Shown here: piece after piece, positions 52,460 through 63,350 of the stretch
Numbering within the stretch: the stretch's first letter is position 1
Layout of the letters: every line of letters starts with the position of its first letter
Origin: Patagioenas fasciata
Lineage: Eukaryota; Chordata; Aves; Columbiformes; Columbidae
Assembly (NCBI RefSeq): GCF_037038585.1
Contig: NC_092520.1
Location: 148,179,104-148,243,103 of the forward strand
DNA: 64,000 nucleotides
Direction: 5' to 3'
Position numbers and translations under genes: made by a program
The notes under the pieces: model-generated
The model's input: only the letters and a program-made list of their open reading frames with translations
Database searches by the model: none
What the model was told of the DNA's origin: nothing

Positions 52460-52876
52460 TAGATCTTGCTGCTAAAAAATAACAGAGCTGCAAAGCATGT
52501 TGATGAACAGCATCCTCAGGCTTTTTTTTCTCAAGTTGGGAGCATGCCAGTAAAAAGTCATAGCAGCGTCAAGCATTTTTCATCCGCTTGACAAATGCGT
52601 CTTCACAGCTATGCATGTTAAACAGTGAACAATATTTTTTAAACTCTTCAGTTTTATCATCAAGCAACTTGGATTCGCTGTTTGGTTTTCCTTTGTATGG
52701 TATTTTTTTTGCAATCACTTTCACAGTTTCAAAGCTTGTCATGGGTAAGAGAACACTGCTACTTGTATGACTTTTAAGAAGCACATGGTCACATTGTTGA
52801 ATATCTTCCTTAACCTCTGACTCATCTCCTTTTTTTTCAGGAGTCATTGGCCAGTAATAGACTGAAGAAACCGAAC
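52460..52876 (-). pseudogene. Copy A large middle exon with in-frame TGA
   Basis: Acceptor gtgtttgtttccag, donor GTAAGT, 417 nt, phase 1 in and out, against 426 nt in copy B. It starts GSVSSVYYWPMTPEKKG, continues with a charged linker to AFVKRMKNA, then TGA at 52,571-52,569, then RCYDFLLACSQLEKKK and HALQLCYFLAARS. The part after the stop matches copy [15 protein letters not shown], so the frame was translated in the ancestor. Confidence 0.78.
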
Positions 52877-53357
52877 CTGGAAACAAACACTGAAAGTTAC
52901 TTCAAGTGCCATACACTTAGGTGGGACATTCAATTAAAATGGTTTTTGGTTAAAAAAGTGGGCGAATTTTCTGTTGCATTGCAATTCTGTGGACACAGTA
53001 GAGACCAAAGCCTATGTATTATAGTTACCCACAGATCTGAAACCACTTTTACTGCAATGGGGCCTGAATTGAATGTAGAACTATTGCAAAAACTGGCACT
53101 TCACTTTCATAAATGACCTCCCATCATTCACCAATCCTTTCCTAAGCAAGAAGTCGCATTTATTTCTAAAATGCTATCTGCACATGCATGCACACACACA
53201 CGCAAAAAGAAAAAGGATTACTTGAACAAGGAGGGATTTATTGGACTGAGCCATGTACAACATTTTTCTAGGCATGATGCTTAGTGGGGTCATTTATGAA
53301 CTTCTTATTCAGGTAGAACTGCAGTTAACATAGATTGGTTAAAAATGTATTATATAC

Positions 53358-53544
53358 CTTGAATCAGGAATGTGGCACAAGTTGTGCATGGTTTCCTCGA
53401 CAAATACACAGTGCAGTTACGCAAAGAAGAGGGAAGACAGTGAATAATTTGCTCTATGGCATGCAACCCAGGTTTGGAGAAACTCATGGCTACAATCTTC
53501 TGTACTCTGTCTGATTCGCATATTACAATCACAGTCTTATTGAA
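53358..53544 (-). pseudogene. Copy A exon: N-terminal deaminase core lacking the catalytic Glu
   Basis: Acceptor tttttattctcatcag, donor GTATAT, 187 nt, phase 0 in and 1 out, fully open. It encodes FNKTVIVICESDRVQKIVAM, then KPGLHAIEQII and then VYLSRKPCTTCATFLIQ. It corresponds to the GLVVVKNMKIVGLH and YFSRKPCSAC parts of CDADC1, where HA is likewise not followed by Glu. Confidence 0.85.
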
Positions 53545-54134
53545 CTGATGAGAATAAAAAAGAAAGATTACTTTTCACAGCAGATCTGATTTCACAAGCA
53601 TGCATGCATTATGCAAATACAAAAACACACTATAGGTTTTGCCACACTGTATTACATATTACTGCTCTGTAGTCCCACAATCTTTAGATCACAGCTTAAC
53701 TTTCTGCAAAGTTAATGTAAATACATTAATGGAATTTTTTCTATGCATTAGTTCTCAAGAAATCCAGTGCTGCTCCAATTAAGAAGCACATGAAATCAAA
53801 ACCAGAATCAATTGGAAAGATCAAACTATAGATTTCTAGAACATTCTCAGAAGTGTTTGTTTCTTTTAGCCAAATTTCTGAAGAATAAACACACATACAT
53901 ATATGTACCTGGGTTCTTCATAAACACTGTGGTACGGCAAAAAAACAATTGACAACGGTATTAAAGTTAATAATGAGTATCCAGATTCTTTAAATCTGCT
54001 GTACATTCATGTAATGGCTGGTACTCTAATGCACACTGTTGCTACAATAGTGCAAAAAATAAATCATACTGTCACTGAATACAGCCCCACTACAAGGCTG
54101 GTCAATGCACCACACAGTAACTGAGATTCAAACC

Positions 54135-54310
54135 AGAAATCTGGAGGTTACCTAATGTACCTCCCTGCTCAGAGCAGGGACAACTTCAAAATTAGATCAT
54201 TCACTTCTTTCTTAGGTAACGGGTTTTGTCTTCTCTGTCACAGAAGTAGTTGGCATAATCTATTCTAGGTGATCATCTGTGGATTCAGTTGAAGTTCAGT
54301 AACTCCTGTA
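54135..54310 (-). mobile_element. Decayed CR1 fragment
   Basis: A weak match to the CR1 3' region in reverse: the ctggaggttacctaatgtac and ctgctcagagcagggacaac blocks, then an attagatcattcactt block. Similarity is low and the borders are approximate. Confidence 0.5.
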
Positions 54311-56522
54311 GGCAATGTCTCACTGAACATAGGACCTCCTCCCTGCTGCCCCAGCAGATGCCTGCATGGGAACTGAACACCTTATGCCGCTTTTCAGAAA
54401 AGAACGGCAGCTTTGGGATGCACTAACATGTTTCAAAAAGACTGTAAACATGTTTACATATATTTGTCCGAGAAATAATAGCATAAAGCAAAGCAACAGA
54501 GATCTATTACTAAGCATCTGATCAAAGCAACCATCTGATGCATCCAAGAACCTTTTCATAACAGTAGACTAAGTATTGGAGATGGCAGCTCAAAAACTAA
54601 CACATTTAAGATACACCTGCAGCTCTGGAAACATGCCATAGCCTATTTTCACTATAGCAATGAATGAGAAAAGAGATACTTTACATTTGATCCTAGCGCA
54701 GAAAACATTACCGTAAATCTGGAAATGGAAAGTAATTCAAATAAAAATTATGATGATGTGACACATAGGAAAGGATGTTGTAAGAACAGAACAAAGATAA
54801 TGACTTCTGAAAAGCATATACCATCAAATTTATGAAACTCTTAGGAAGTCTCTTGGAAAATAATCTGAGGAACATGACAGTCTCACTAGAAAATATCCTG
54901 ATATAAAGGAAATGTCAGTAACACCATGAGACCATTTAGGTTGTACCAACAGATATTTATTAGTCTGAAAGTTAAAACCAGAATCACGAAAAAAGGAAGC
55001 AAAGGCAGTATGAAGAATGAGCTTAAAGGAATAGTATAGCATGTACAGATAGGATTAGGAATACTAAATTACTAAAAAAATACAGGTGCTTCCACTAGCA
55101 AGGGATACAAAAGGCAAAAAGAAACGGGTATTTACAAAAACACAGGAAGAAAATCAAAAGAGGCACAATCATACTACACAACAGGAAAGGAGAGCAAACA
55201 AGAATACAGAAAAGGCTACATTGCAACAAGATGAAACCAAAACAAATTAAAGCAATATCCTCTTTTAGAAACTGAACAAGCAAATACAATACAGAAACAT
55301 ATGTGAGCCATAAAAGAGTCAGGAGACTATTGTGAACTATACAGCTCAACAGACCAACACTACAGCATTACTATTGACCTCCACATAGGATAAATGTTTC
55401 CAGGAATCACATGGCTGTAGTTACTCAGCATAAAGGAGTGTCGTATCAGGTTTTGGTCCTACTTTACTTTAAGAAAAATACAAGCACAATGGAGGGAAGG
55501 AATCCTAGAAGTTTAAAAGAAAAACAAAACAAACCAACCAGCCAACTAAATAAACAACAATCTAGGAGAAAGACTGAAGCTTGATGTGAGAAGGTTGAGA
55601 AATTGCTCCTATAAAATGGTTTGAAGATCAGGTTAGACAAGTATCTGATAAGGGTGGTGTAATTAGACTTAATCCTCCTTTGCTGTAACAAAATGGATTA
55701 GGTCATTTTAGCCCATTTCTGATTCCACTGTTTCACATTTGAAGCTGTTTGTTATTAGTAGATTCCATAACAGATCAATTGTTTATAAAATCAGAAATAT
55801 TTAAGAAGTAGTTCCTAAACTTTTTAAAATTGTAACTATCACTGTTACTGTTATCTGCTAACTTTATCACTGTGTAGTATTTAATCTATATTTTTATAAA
55901 CCATTCTCAGATAACCTGGAGAAGAAAAGCTTTCTAGACAAGCAAAACAGTGTGTGGAACTGAAGATAAAATCGTCAATATTTTTGTATTCACAACTAAA
56001 GTTAAGTTATGATCTATTTTAACTGTGCAAATGAGAATAAATGACAAAATGGGAGTTTCAGTTATTTCTTTCAAAAAAGCAGAATGGTCCTTAGATTGTC
56101 TGGGACCAATCTGGCTATCATTAAACAACAGTCCAAGTCTGAACTGCAAAGTCTGTCACTCTCATCCTGTGAGGAAAGGATTAAGGAGCTCTGCTTAACA
56201 AGGTGCTGCTGCTACAGCCGCTCTTGGCACAAAGGTTTCTGTTTTCTCTCGCCTACCAACTGTTGTCCCCAAACTGCTCCTTACATGAGTGAGTTCACAG
56301 CTCTGCTGAGTTGCACCTGAGGAAGACTCAGAACACTGAAAAAGCCTGGCACACAAAAGGCAGACCATGCTGGGCTTGCTGCTACCTGTGGCATGCTCTG
56401 TTCTCACTACATAAATGGGCAGAAGTATAAAAATGTCTTCAGAGACACTCACATGAGCAATTGTACTCCCTGAGTTAAAAACTACTCCAAGGAGGAAACA
56501 CATTTCCACTATTCATGCTGTC

Positions 56523-56830
56523 TAGTACCGTTTATAAATATCTCAAGGGTGGATGTCAAGAGGATGGGACCAGACTCCTTTCAGTGGTGCCCAACGATAG
56601 GATGAGGGGCAACAGACACAGAATGAAGCACGGGATGTTCCATCTGAATATGAGGAGAAACTTCTTTACTTTGAGGGTGCCACAGCACTGAACAGGCTGC
56701 CCAGAGAGGCTGTGGAGTCTCCTTCTCCGGAGACATTCAGAGCCTGCCTGGACGCATTCCTGTGTGATCTACTCTGGGTGAACCTGCTTTAGCGTCTGGG
56801 CTGGACTGGATGATCTGCAACTCTATGTGT
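56523..56830 (+). mobile_element. CR1 LINE 3' fragment
   Basis: Plus-strand CR1 starting at the gtttataaatatctcaaggg block, then aacaggctgcccagagaggc and ctccttctccggagacattc, ending near ggatgatctgcaactctatg without a full tail. It is inside the large first intron of copy A. Confidence 0.88.
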
Positions 56831-57343
56831 CACCAGTACCACTGGGAACAGAAAGTGAATCTGGGTCAGTACCCACAGGAAGGACAGAAGAAAGCCAACA
56901 ACTGAACATCATTTTATCTGCAGCTTTCAAGTAGGCAAAGCAAACACAAGACAGTGACACTTTCCCCTGGCAATCTCCTCCTATTCCATTACAGGGTTCA
57001 TTAACAATTAGGGCATGTTGGTATGTCTCAGTGATATGACATAGTGATGGGATGTAAAAAACTGATATTAATTGATGCTTAGGAATCCAGTATCCTTCTG
57101 TAACTTCATCAGATTACAATGAAAAACTTAGCAGCATCGATTATTACCAGCAACTTTTAAAACCCAAGACTAGAATGGACCACCTAACTCACCAGATTCA
57201 CTCCACCACAAAAGCAGCAATTGCACAATAGAGGTTTATGTTGTAAATGTTTGTTTGATGGATAACATTAGATATTTTAAAGGATAATTCTTAGTAAAAT
57301 AAGCAGTAAAAACATTTCCTAGCCATGACAGCCTGTTACATAC

Positions 57344-57441
57344 CTCATCAGACAGGGCACGACACTCTGGAAACTCCTCCATAAGACGAGCTAGAAACAT
57401 ATACAAATCTTTCTTTTCTAAGCGCATCCATGGATGCATCT
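57344..57441 (-). pseudogene. Copy A first recognised exon (N-terminal helix)
   Basis: Donor GTATGT; the acceptor tttggacccgttcag would make an exon of 98 nt starting in phase 1. It encodes MHPWMRLEKKDLYMFLARLM and then EEFPECRALSDE. CDADC1 has RLSKVNLFTLLSLWMELFPA at this place, a clear match. ATG at 57,439 may be the start. The frame is also open upstream, with another ATG at 57,511, so a longer first exon is possible. Confidence 0.7.
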
Positions 57442-60148
57442 CTGAACGGGTCCAAATAAACAGGTCATAATTAGTAGGCAAATCCAAGTAGAGTCGTGCT
57501 TCAGAAAACATATTGTTGATTGTTTCACTTTCAGTAATATGGGGAATGAAGGCAGCGTGTTTGGGTAAAGGAAGACAGAAATATAGCAGATGTATTTGTT
57601 TATAGACTGCACACACAGATTAACTGTCATAAAATACATTGAAGTGAGATAGGGAAAGGTTTATGGTGGTGTTGCCTAAGGAGTGCACCACTTACTGCTA
57701 AGCGACACTGACCTGGTTAACACCCATGAAGAATTACCACCACACAAATAACAAATCTAATAAACCCCACAGCAACTAGTACTCAAAATAAAAGCTCTGG
57801 GCTGTGGTTAATCTCCTGCTGCTCACTTTATCTACCAAGAAATAGTCAAACTTCAGTTGTGATGCCTTGTTTTTGTATTATAATATTTTGTGATGCTCAG
57901 AGATGTACCCATTTCAGTTGACTGTATTGAGATGATTAACTGAAGCAAAGAGATACAAACCAGTGTGCGTGTCTTCAGCTCTAGAAGGTCTCCACCTCTG
58001 AGAGAAAAAAATAAATTAAAAAAAAAAAAAGAAAAATAAGTCTTAACTTACTTTTGAAGCAAAGTAGTGTAGTAAAGACAATATACATGTACGTGTGTGT
58101 GTGCATATACATATGTATATACAAACATGTAACTTTTAGTTGTGTTTATTTATGTTTTAAAAAATAATAAACACCTTTCACTGCACATAAATGCAAAAAA
58201 AACCATAAGGGAAAATGTGGTACCTTGTATTGCCGATGCCTTTCTTTATGCCAGCACAATAATTCTTCAGAAAAACAAAAAATTTATACCATCTCTGGTA
58301 AGCATGCATCTACCAGTCCAATGACAAAGTTCTTCACAGCACCTTTTCTTATAAAACACCATTAGCATACACATAAAATATTACCCATTGATAGACCCTT
58401 CATCAGTTCAGTATTAGCTCACTGATGCTTAACGGACTTAATTTTTCTGCTTTCATTATTTTCCACCAAGACCTGATTTTCTCCCACAACATTTATCCCC
58501 AATGTGATATAACAGAACGATTTTGTACTCCACTTACCCACTGGTCTGCTAGCAAGATGTCTTCAACGACGATAACTTTCAAGTGGTAAAACTAACACCT
58601 TTATATCTTCCTTCTCTCCTGTGAGTCATAGTCCTGTACTTTTTGTTTCGTCTTTGACACTGCCTTGGACCCACCCTGTCAATATTTTCCGTGCCATGTG
58701 GGGATCAAGTTTGTTGAATCAGAGAAATTGATCAGGACAACTAGATGTTGACCTATGACTGCTAAACACAGGTAAAAGCTCTCCTTCCAACTTAAAATGA
58801 TTAATTAAAATACAGATTAGTATCAGTATCATTACTTAGCATTCCTCAAATCTCTACTCAAACATCTCTGGGCTACATGAACTCAACGGTAACTGGACAA
58901 TCTAAATACCTCCCCTTTTATGATGTATATTCACCTTTGAAATACAACCTGCCAATGCTCACCTCTGTAATCTATATACAAAGCAGGATTGTCCATGATT
59001 GGAAGGGCTTGTTATAAAAATGATATAATTTCTCTAAAACACTTGGTATTATTTTCCAGAGTCAAAGATGCCGTTCACACCTTTTTTTGTTGTTATTTTG
59101 TTACTCCTGACTTCTACCTACTATAGTGCTTTAGGAAAGCATCAAAGCATATGAAGCATATGGCATTTCCAGATTTTTCTCAGTTTCATTTCCCATTCTC
59201 ACTAAATTGTAGTCAGTCAAAAGGAGGTGTGAACAGTTCTGGAAAGTTCTAAAAATATAACAACATGTTGTTTTTCTCAGGCTGGCGGTTCCTCGAAGCA
59301 GCATGTGATGGGTGCAAGCTCCTCTCTCTGTGCTGCCATGCCCGCAGAATTGGTTTATTTTAACTAACAACACAGCTGGGAAGAACGAGGAAGTTCTTGG
59401 GCAGTGTTTTAAACAGGCTCAGACTTTGAAAGTTTCTAGATTCTGGGGTTCACAAGTTCTAAAGCTGCAATGTTACTAATTCACACATCTGGTATCCATT
59501 CTGCTAGGTGCCCTACTCAAAGTTGAACACCTCATTTCTAGCACATGCATTTTAACCTGAAAGTAGTGATAGAGGGAATTAACACTTAAAGGTTAACCAC
59601 ATAGCAAGTGTCTAGCTTAGAGCTTTGTGTAACCAATTATATTAGAAACAAGGCCTTATTGAAGAGAGCAAACTCTGCAAAGATAAGTTTTGCAGCATCT
59701 GGCAGCATCCTCGAGTGGATGAAATAACTAGAGTGTTCAGCACAGGGAGGACGATGATCCAGTTAAAACCAGTCCAGAAGTTTCAGCTCTGGCCAACCCA
59801 GCCTACTAGGTCAAAGGTTAGAATGTTCATGAGCAGCCTTCACCCCAGAACCCAGCCCACGACCACCAGCAGGCACTGCACAGGCGCAACAGGGAGGAGC
59901 CACAGGAGAAGACTATGGAAACTATTTCCTGGAATTTATTTTAATAAGAACAGCCTTCTGAGGGAAATGTTATGAATATATATAGGCATTCCTGGGATAA
60001 CCATGAATATGTAACACCTTGCTACATTTAAGCACGCTTCATGCCAAGATCAATTGCGCAAGAGTAGAGGAAAGATCCTTCTTGCACCTGGCACCAAATA
60101 AGCATACCTTCTTCATAACCTCTCAGATTGTTAAGTTTTATAGTCAGT
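57442..60148. other. Spacer between copy A and the YARS2 promoter, no gene recognised
   Basis: AT-rich DNA with a TG/TA-rich tract near 58,090-58,130 and an A-run near 58,018-58,031. If copy A starts from the CpG island, its 5' untranslated exon and first intron cover this part, but I could not identify such an exon. Confidence 0.4.
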
Positions 60149-60558
60149 AGAAGCATAGAATCATAGAATAGTTTGGGTTTGAAAGGATCTTCAAAGCTCA
60201 TCCAGTCCAACCCCCTGCCATGAGCAGGGACATCTTCAACCAGATCAGGTTGCTCAGAGCCCCGTCCAGCCCGGCCTTGAATGTCCCCAGGGATGGGGCA
60301 TCTACCACCTCTCTGGGCAACCTGGGCCAGTTTTTCACCACCTTCACTGTAAAAAATTTCTTCCTCATGTCTATCCTGAATCTCCTCTCTTTTAGTTTAA
60401 AACCATCACCCCTTGTCCTGTCACAACAGTCCCTGCTAAATAGTCTGTCCCCATCTTTCTTATAGGCCTCTTTTAAGTACTGAAAGGCCACAATAGGGGC
60501 TCCACAGCCTTAACTACCCCAACTCTTCCAGCCTGTCCTCATAGGAGTGCTGCTCCAG
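60149..60558 (-). mobile_element. CR1 LINE 3' fragment
   Basis: The reverse-complement tail (agaatcatagaatagtttgg) is followed by some 400 bp of well-kept CR1, including LPREVVDAPSLGTFKAGLDG read on the minus strand and the cctgtcctcataggagtgct block. It abuts the CpG island of YARS2. Confidence 0.93.
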
Positions 60559-60871
60559 CCCCGTGGAAAATCCCGGTATTTCGGGTTGGAAAAATCAGGA
60601 AGAGCCCACAAACACGTGTCTGCCAGCATCATCTTTAATATCCCGGAGGCCAACAACCAGCCAGCGCACAGTCCCGCAGCACTCTCACCGCCGACCGTTA
60701 CGGCCATTCCCCGACTCCTTCCAGCCAGGTCACCTCACGCCGGGCACCGCAGCCCGGCCCGGCCCTCGGACACCGCAGCGGGGAAAAGCGAAGGTCCCGG
60801 CGGCCCCGCCCCGGCCCGCCCGCCGCCACCACCGCTCTGCGGCCCCGCCCCGTTCCCAGCGTCCCCTGGGC

Positions 60872-60882
60872 AAGATGGCGGC
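60872..60882 (+). promoter_or_regulatory. YY1-type motif overlapping the YARS2 start codon
   Basis: AAGATGGCGGC is the classic YY1 core, often found just downstream of the transcription start in short-5'UTR housekeeping genes. It also supplies a good initiation context (A at -3, G at +4) for ATG at 60,875. Confidence 0.65.
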
Positions 60883-61677
60883 CCCCACACTGGGCCGGCG
60901 GTGCGGCCGGGCAGCGCGGCTGTGGGGCGGCCCACACCGGGTCCCGCCGCCACTCTCGCTCCGGCGGCGAGCCCACGAACAGCCGCGGCGGGCCCGGGGC
61001 GCCACGGGGCTGCTGGCGGTGCAGTGCGAGCGCGGTCTCTTCCAGGAGGTGTTCCCGGCGCAGAGCGCGGAGGAGCAGCTGCTGGACCTGTTGGCGCCGG
61101 GCCGCCCGCCCCTCACCGCCTACTGCGGCTTCGACCCCACGGCCGACTCGCTCCACGTCGGGCACCTGCTGCCCGTCATGGCGCTGCTGCACTTCCAGCG
61201 CGCCGGCCACAACGTTATCGCCGTGGTCGGGGGTGCCACGGCGCGGCTGGGGGACCCCAGCGGCCGGGAGCGGGCGAGGGAGCCGCTGGCGGCAGAGCGG
61301 GTGCGGGCGCAGGCGCGGGGGCTGCGGGCCGGCCTGGAGCGGCTGTTCGAGAACCACCGGGAGCTGTTCTGGGGGGCAGGCGTCGAGCGCCTGGGGCAGG
61401 CGGTGCTGCTGGACAACTCCGGCTGGCTGGGCCGGCAGCAGCTGCTCGACTTTCTCGGCGGGGCCGGCGGGCGGCTCCGCATGGGCACGCTGCTGAGCCG
61501 GCAGAGCTGCCAGGCGCGGCTGCGCAGCCCCGAGGGCATGAGCCTGGCCGAGTTCCTCTACCCGGCGCTGCAGGCCTACGATTTCCTCCACCTCCACCAG
61601 CAGCACGGCTGCCGCGTCCAGGTGGGGGGCGCCGACCAGATGGGCAACATCATGTCCGGCTACGAGCTCGTCACCAA
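60875..61677 (+). CDS. YARS2: YARS2 exon 1, coding part
   Basis: 803 nt, ATG in a strong context, ends in phase 2. It holds the targeting peptide, the HVGH motif and the tyrosine-binding region. Other frames are open on both strands across the exon only because of its extreme GC content. Confidence 0.95.
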
Positions 61678-63350
61678 GTACGGCGGGGCCGAGTGGGGCA
61701 GATGGCGGGTACGGGGAGTCTGTTCCGGGGGCGGGGTCGTGTCCCAGCTCTGTGCCGCTTCATGTGACATTTGAAGTGCCAGGAGTAGAAGTAGCACCTC
61801 GGGGAGTTGGCACTGGGCAGTGTGCCCAGGTGAACAGCATCCTGGCGTGAACAGCATCCTGGCTTGTATCAGGAATAGCGTGGCCAGCAGGACTAGGGCA
61901 GTGATCGTTCCTCTGTACTCAGCGCTGGTGAGGCCCCACCTCGAATCATGTGTTCAGTTTTGGGCCCAGAAGAAACTGAGGTACTGGAGATTCAGAGAAG
62001 GGCAACAAGGCTGGTGAAAGGTCTACAGAACAAATCTGCTGAGGAGCAGCTGAGGGAACTGGGGCTGTTTAGCCTGGAGAAAAGGAGGCTGAGGGGAGAC
62101 CTTATCGCTGTCTGCAACTACCTGAAAGGGTGTTGTAGCATGGAGGGTGTTGGTCTCTTCTCCCAAGCAGCAAGTGATAGGACAAGAGGAAATGGCCTCA
62201 AGTTGTGCCAGGGGAGGTTCAGGTTGGATATTAGGAAAAACTTCTCACCAAAAGTGTTGTCAGGCATTGGAACAGGCTGCCCAAGGAAGTAGTGGAGTCA
62301 CCATCCCTGGAGGTGTTTAAAAGACGTAAAGATGAGGTTCTTGGGACATGGATTAGAGGTGGACTTGACAGTGTTAGGTTAATGGTTGGGCTTGATGATC
62401 ATAAAGGTCTTTTCCAACCAAAACGGTTATATGGTTTTAAGAAGTAGTTGTCCTGAACATGAGTGTGGCACGTACGTACGTTTTGGCCACGTTTTGAAGT
62501 CTTTTCCATGAAACATGAACGAATTTTTAACAAAAGGGATGGATTTTTGTTTTAGTGAACGTGTTTGCCCAATAACCAAAATCAGGTATCCCAAAATGGG
62601 AGATCAAGGCAGTTCTGCTGGCAAATGCATTATGGTGTAAACACCAAAGCAGAGGCAGTTGTGGTATGTTGGTATGGATGGCTGCATTTCTTCTCTTGGA
62701 AATAAAATGAAACCTGATGATGAGCTTTTGCTTATCCACCGAATTTGGTGTGAGTCTTACAAAATTCACAGAAGTATACAAGAAAATCAGTGAGTATGTG
62801 GCAATGCTTCTACTTCAGTACGTGCTTGACTATTACAAGCCATTAGGGCATCTGCACAGAAGAAAAGCCTTACAAGTGTCAAAGCCACACAAGTAGCTTC
62901 AGTTAGTGCTCAGAGCAGAAGACACAGGACACTTGAACTTGCTACTGCTGTTGCTCATGAAACTACTTAAAGTACTTAGATTTTTAAGTTCAAGTTTCCA
63001 TTTTTTATTTTCCTAAAGCACTTTTCATAAAAGTGTTCTTGCATCTTTTGACCTCTTCCCCCTGTCTTACTTAAATGCTTTATATCAAGGACAGAATCTT
63101 ATAGAATGCTTATATTTTAGTCAACTTTACAAAGATGTGATTTTTTTTCTTTTTAACATGCAGTGACTCTTCATTTTCTCAGGATGACGGGAACAGATGT
63201 GTTTGGAATTACTGTACCTCTTATTACCAGTACTACTGGAGATAAACTGGGAAAGACTGCTGGCAATGCAGTTTGGCTAAACAGAGAGAAGACCTCTCCA
63301 TTTGAGCTATATCAGTTTTTTGTCAGACAACAAGATAACGTGGTTGAAAA
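60875..63350 (+). CDS. YARS2: Mitochondrial tyrosyl-tRNA synthetase, exons 1-2 (3' part outside the window)
   Basis: Charges mitochondrial tRNA-Tyr with tyrosine in the matrix. Exon 1 is 60,875-61,677, exon 2 is 63,183-63,350. The first 45 or so residues are Arg-rich without acidic runs ([12 protein letters not shown]), a mitochondrial targeting signal. The class I signature is at residues about 84-98 ([19 protein letters not shown] as HIGH). GGADQMGN at 251-258 is the tyrosine site. KLGKT at 289-293 is the KMSKS loop. The donor AA/GTACGG at 61,678 was chosen because it joins in phase 2 to give [13 protein letters not shown], the family sequence; using later GT sites would insert foreign residues. 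About 323 of some 475 residues are present. A CR1 lies in intron 1. Confidence 0.96.
61828..62437 (+). mobile_element. CR1 LINE 3' fragment in YARS2 intron 1
   Basis: Plus-strand CR1 carrying ORF2 C-terminal sequence ([18 protein letters not shown], then [20 protein letters not shown], shifted between frames) and a 3' end near gatgatcataaaggtctttt. Inserted 150 bp after the exon 1 donor in the sense direction of YARS2. Confidence 0.93.
63183..63350 (+). CDS. YARS2: YARS2 exon 2
   Basis: Acceptor cttcattttctcag, donor GTAAGT, 168 nt, phase 2 in and out. It encodes [40 protein letters not shown] and [15 protein letters not shown]. It includes the KMSKS-equivalent loop that binds ATP. Confidence 0.95.

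Larger units (their letters stand above)
44663..57441 (-). pseudogene. CDADC1-like two-domain deaminase, copy A, with in-frame TGA codons
   Basis: Exons in order: 57,441-57,344; 53,544-53,358; 52,876-52,460; 51,664-51,612; 50,871-50,735; 50,060-49,925; 47,506-47,465; then tentatively 46,732-46,702 and 44,727-44,663. Order and phases match copy B. The N-terminal domain has GLHAIEQII and SRKPCTTC (no catalytic Glu). The C-terminal domain has GAGYNGYHIG, a canonical LHAETNVLLY and KPPCHDC. In-frame TGA occurs at 52,571-52,569, again at 51,652-51,650, and in the doubtful 46,702-46,732 exon. Sequence after each of the first two stays similar to copy B or CDADC1, and no frameshift is seen. The simplest reading is a young pseudogene with CGA to TGA decay. 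A sequencing error, a polymorphic null allele, another acceptor for the second TGA, or readthrough are alternatives. Confidence 0.6.
60600..61745. promoter_or_regulatory. CpG island and promoter region of YARS2
   Basis: GC content and CpG density rise sharply near 60,600-60,700 and fall near 61,745. Two GC boxes (CCCCGCCCC) lie at 60,804-60,812 and 60,843-60,851, just upstream of the YARS2 start codon. There is no TATA box. This is a typical housekeeping promoter. The minus-strand copy A gene lies on the other side, so the island may be bidirectional; that is inference. Confidence 0.8.

Noticed and set aside
60547-60874. Upstream extension of the YARS2 frame
   Set aside because: The frame is open upstream of ATG 60,875, but that ATG has the better context, starts a proper targeting peptide and overlaps a YY1-type motif typical of the transcription start area. 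The upstream part reaches into CR1 sequence.
60698-61606. 302-codon open frame antisense to YARS2 exon 1
   Set aside because: It is a by-product of the GC-rich coding exon, which leaves few stops in any frame. The plus-strand frame has clear YARS2 motifs and this one has none.
61678-61774. Continuation of YARS2 exon 1 to a later donor or stop
   Set aside because: Splicing at AA/GTACGG (61,678) restores the family sequence across the junction; later GT sites would insert residues not seen in the family.
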